This document shows positions 5,232 through 6,287 of a DNA stretch of 6,287 nt, in pieces. The position numbers and the translations under genes are program-made. The notes beneath the pieces are model-generated. The model was not told where the DNA came from, did no database searches, and saw only the letters and a program-made list of their open reading frames with translations. How positions within the stretch are numbered: the stretch's first letter is position 1; each line of letters begins with the position of its first letter. This stretch comes from Sphingomonadales bacterium. GTDB taxonomy: Bacteria > Pseudomonadota > Alphaproteobacteria > Sphingomonadales > Sphingomonadaceae. The stretch covers positions 1-6,287 of the forward strand of contig JAGXGT010000115.1 of NCBI GenBank assembly GCA_024636595.1, given 5' to 3'.

Positions 5232-6287
5232 TCAGATCAACTGGCCTATTATTTTTGCTAAACGTGTTACGTCTTCCCGGTCATGATACAGCGCAAAGCC
5301 AATCCGCAAAACATCGCCGCGAACATCGGTCATGACATGCTGATCTTCCAGCATTTTGTGGAGCGATGGCGCAGAATCCCCGCGAAAAGCCAGAAATCGC
5401 GCGTGCGGCTGATCGTCTAGCGGGTTGAGCAGGGCAAAATCTGCCAGTTGTGTGTCCTCAAGAAACCGCGCTTGCAGACCTGCGACATGATCCGAAATCA
5501 CGGCCGTCGTCAGGCCTTCTCCGTTGAGCATATTCTGAACGGCATTGAACCGGTAGAGCCCGGAAGGATCAAAGGTACTGCCCAGAAACCGCCGCCCGCC
5601 CGGTGCATAGCCGACTTCGCCCGGCGGCAAGGCCAGATCGTCGAACGCCGCATACCATCCGGTGATCGCCGGGCGTTTGCCATAGCCATGAGGTGCGTGC
5701 AAGAAGCAGGCTCCTTCGCCCGCCATCGCATATTTATAGCCGCCTGAGAGGTAAAACACCCGATCGGCGATCTGAGAGAGATTGGTTTCGACCGCCATGA
5801 AGCCATGATAGCCGTCGATCACCACCCAGGGGCCATCGGGACGGGCCAGCGCCGCCAGCGAGTCGAGATCCGAAATGATGGTGCCGGAATTGAACAAAAC
5901 ATGGCTGGCAAAAATCAGATCAAATTGACCTGTCCGGACGGTTTCAAGCAATGTCTCCGGCGATGCCGTTTCCAGCAGCACCTCGCCTGTTTCTGCCCAG
6001 CGGGTCATTTGCCGGCGAAAGCTGTGAAACTCGCCGTCGGTCGCCAGCACCCGGACCGGTCTTGTAGGGATAGCGGACAATATGCGCACGATAAAATCAT
6101 GCGTGTTTGGCGCAAAGCATAAAGTCGCGGGATCGGGCAGCTTCAACTCATCCGCAACATGCTGCTGCGCTTCGGACCAGACCGGCCCCATGATCTTGTC
6201 CCATTTATAATCGGCCAAAGCGGCGGCATCGTCCCACGCCGCGAGGTGACCGGCATGGCTGGCATCGGGCCAGAGATGGTGACTGTG
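5232..6287 (-). CDS. class V PLP-dependent enzyme, kynureninase-like; 5' end beyond window
   Basis: The visible part is 351 residues; the frame stays open to the right edge, reading HSHHLWPDASHAGHLAAWDD, which resembles the N-terminal region of kynureninase-type enzymes. The TTG at 6218 is therefore internal, not the start. Counting from the window edge, the expected PLP-contacting Asp158 and His161 occur in VVIDGYHGF, and the likely Schiff-base Lys185 in SGGYKYAMAGEGACF. The latter is followed by substrate-side residues ending GSTFDPSGLYRFNAV and a C-terminal domain with VLRIGFALYHDREDV. The fold is aminotransferase class V (fold type I), cytoplasmic. True kynureninases usually carry a KYLNGGPG-like context after the lysine, so a different substrate (another aminotransferase, desulfurase or hydrolase) is possible. 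It shares the strand of the crotonase gene, 142 bp upstream of it, but the intervening promoter suggests separate transcription. Confidence 0.85.
   Translation of the reverse strand, partial: HSHHLWPDASHAGHLAAWDDAAALADYKWDKIMGPVWSEAQQHVADELKLPDPATLCFAPNTHDFIVRILSAIPTRPVRVLATDGEFHSFRRQMTRWAETGEVLLETASPETLLETVRTGQFDLIFASHVLFNSGTIISDLDSLAALARPDGPWVVIDGYHGFMAVETNLSQIADRVFYLSGGYKYAMAGEGACFLHAPHGYGKRPAITGWYAAFDDLALPPGEVGYAPGGRRFLGSTFDPSGLYRFNAVQNMLNGEGLTTAVISDHVAGLQARFLEDTQLADFALLNPLDDQPHARFLAFRGDSAPSLHKMLEDQHVMTDVRGDVLRIGFALYHDREDVTRLAKIIGQLI

Noticed and set aside
6216..6218. TTG at 6218 as start of the kynureninase-like gene.
   Set aside because: The frame continues upstream to the window edge with family-like sequence (HSHHLWPD), so the true start is outside.

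Overview
The window looks like chromosomal housekeeping and accessory DNA from an alphaproteobacterium, most likely of the order Sphingomonadales. The coding sequence is moderately GC-rich. A secreted S9 peptidase, a small VOC protein ending DPDGNPILIDQH and a short crotonase all resemble families common in sphingomonads. This assignment is inference from protein style; the window holds no rRNA or other marker gene.

Layout from left to right: (1) positions 1-881, minus strand, the N-terminal 293 residues of PabB (aminodeoxychorismate synthase component I), cut by the left edge. (2) A 69-bp divergent gap. (3) 951-2888, plus, a periplasmic prolyl-oligopeptidase-family (S9) serine peptidase with signal peptide, beta-propeller and intact Ser/Asp/His triad. 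(4) 2958-4398, plus, three small genes in a row: a membrane-anchored LuxR-type DNA-binding protein without a receiver domain, a four-helix DUF4199-type membrane protein, and a VOC-fold protein. (5) Convergent with these, with only four bases between the stop codons, a crotonase-fold protein at 4403-5089 (minus), preceded by a promoter- and operator-like region. (6) 5232-6287, minus, a kynureninase-like class V PLP enzyme whose N-terminus lies beyond the right edge.

No mobile element, CRISPR array, tRNA or rRNA is visible. The most interesting part is the LuxR/DUF4199/VOC group. A two-helix membrane protein carrying only a LuxR DNA-binding domain sits beside an integral membrane partner. The 67-bp gap between them holds a set of mutually exclusive stems, and the start region of the DUF4199 gene is hard to read: a promoter-like pair overlaps the apparent ATG, and the best Shine-Dalgarno sequence points to an ATA codon. 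Together these suggest a small membrane-localised regulatory unit, but its signal and targets cannot be read from the sequence.

A second regulated spot is the 18-bp near-palindrome overlapping the likely promoter of the crotonase gene. The crotonase lacks one of the two glutamates of classical enoyl-CoA hydratases. The VOC protein lacks the usual metal ligands at the first and last strands. The reactions of both are therefore open.
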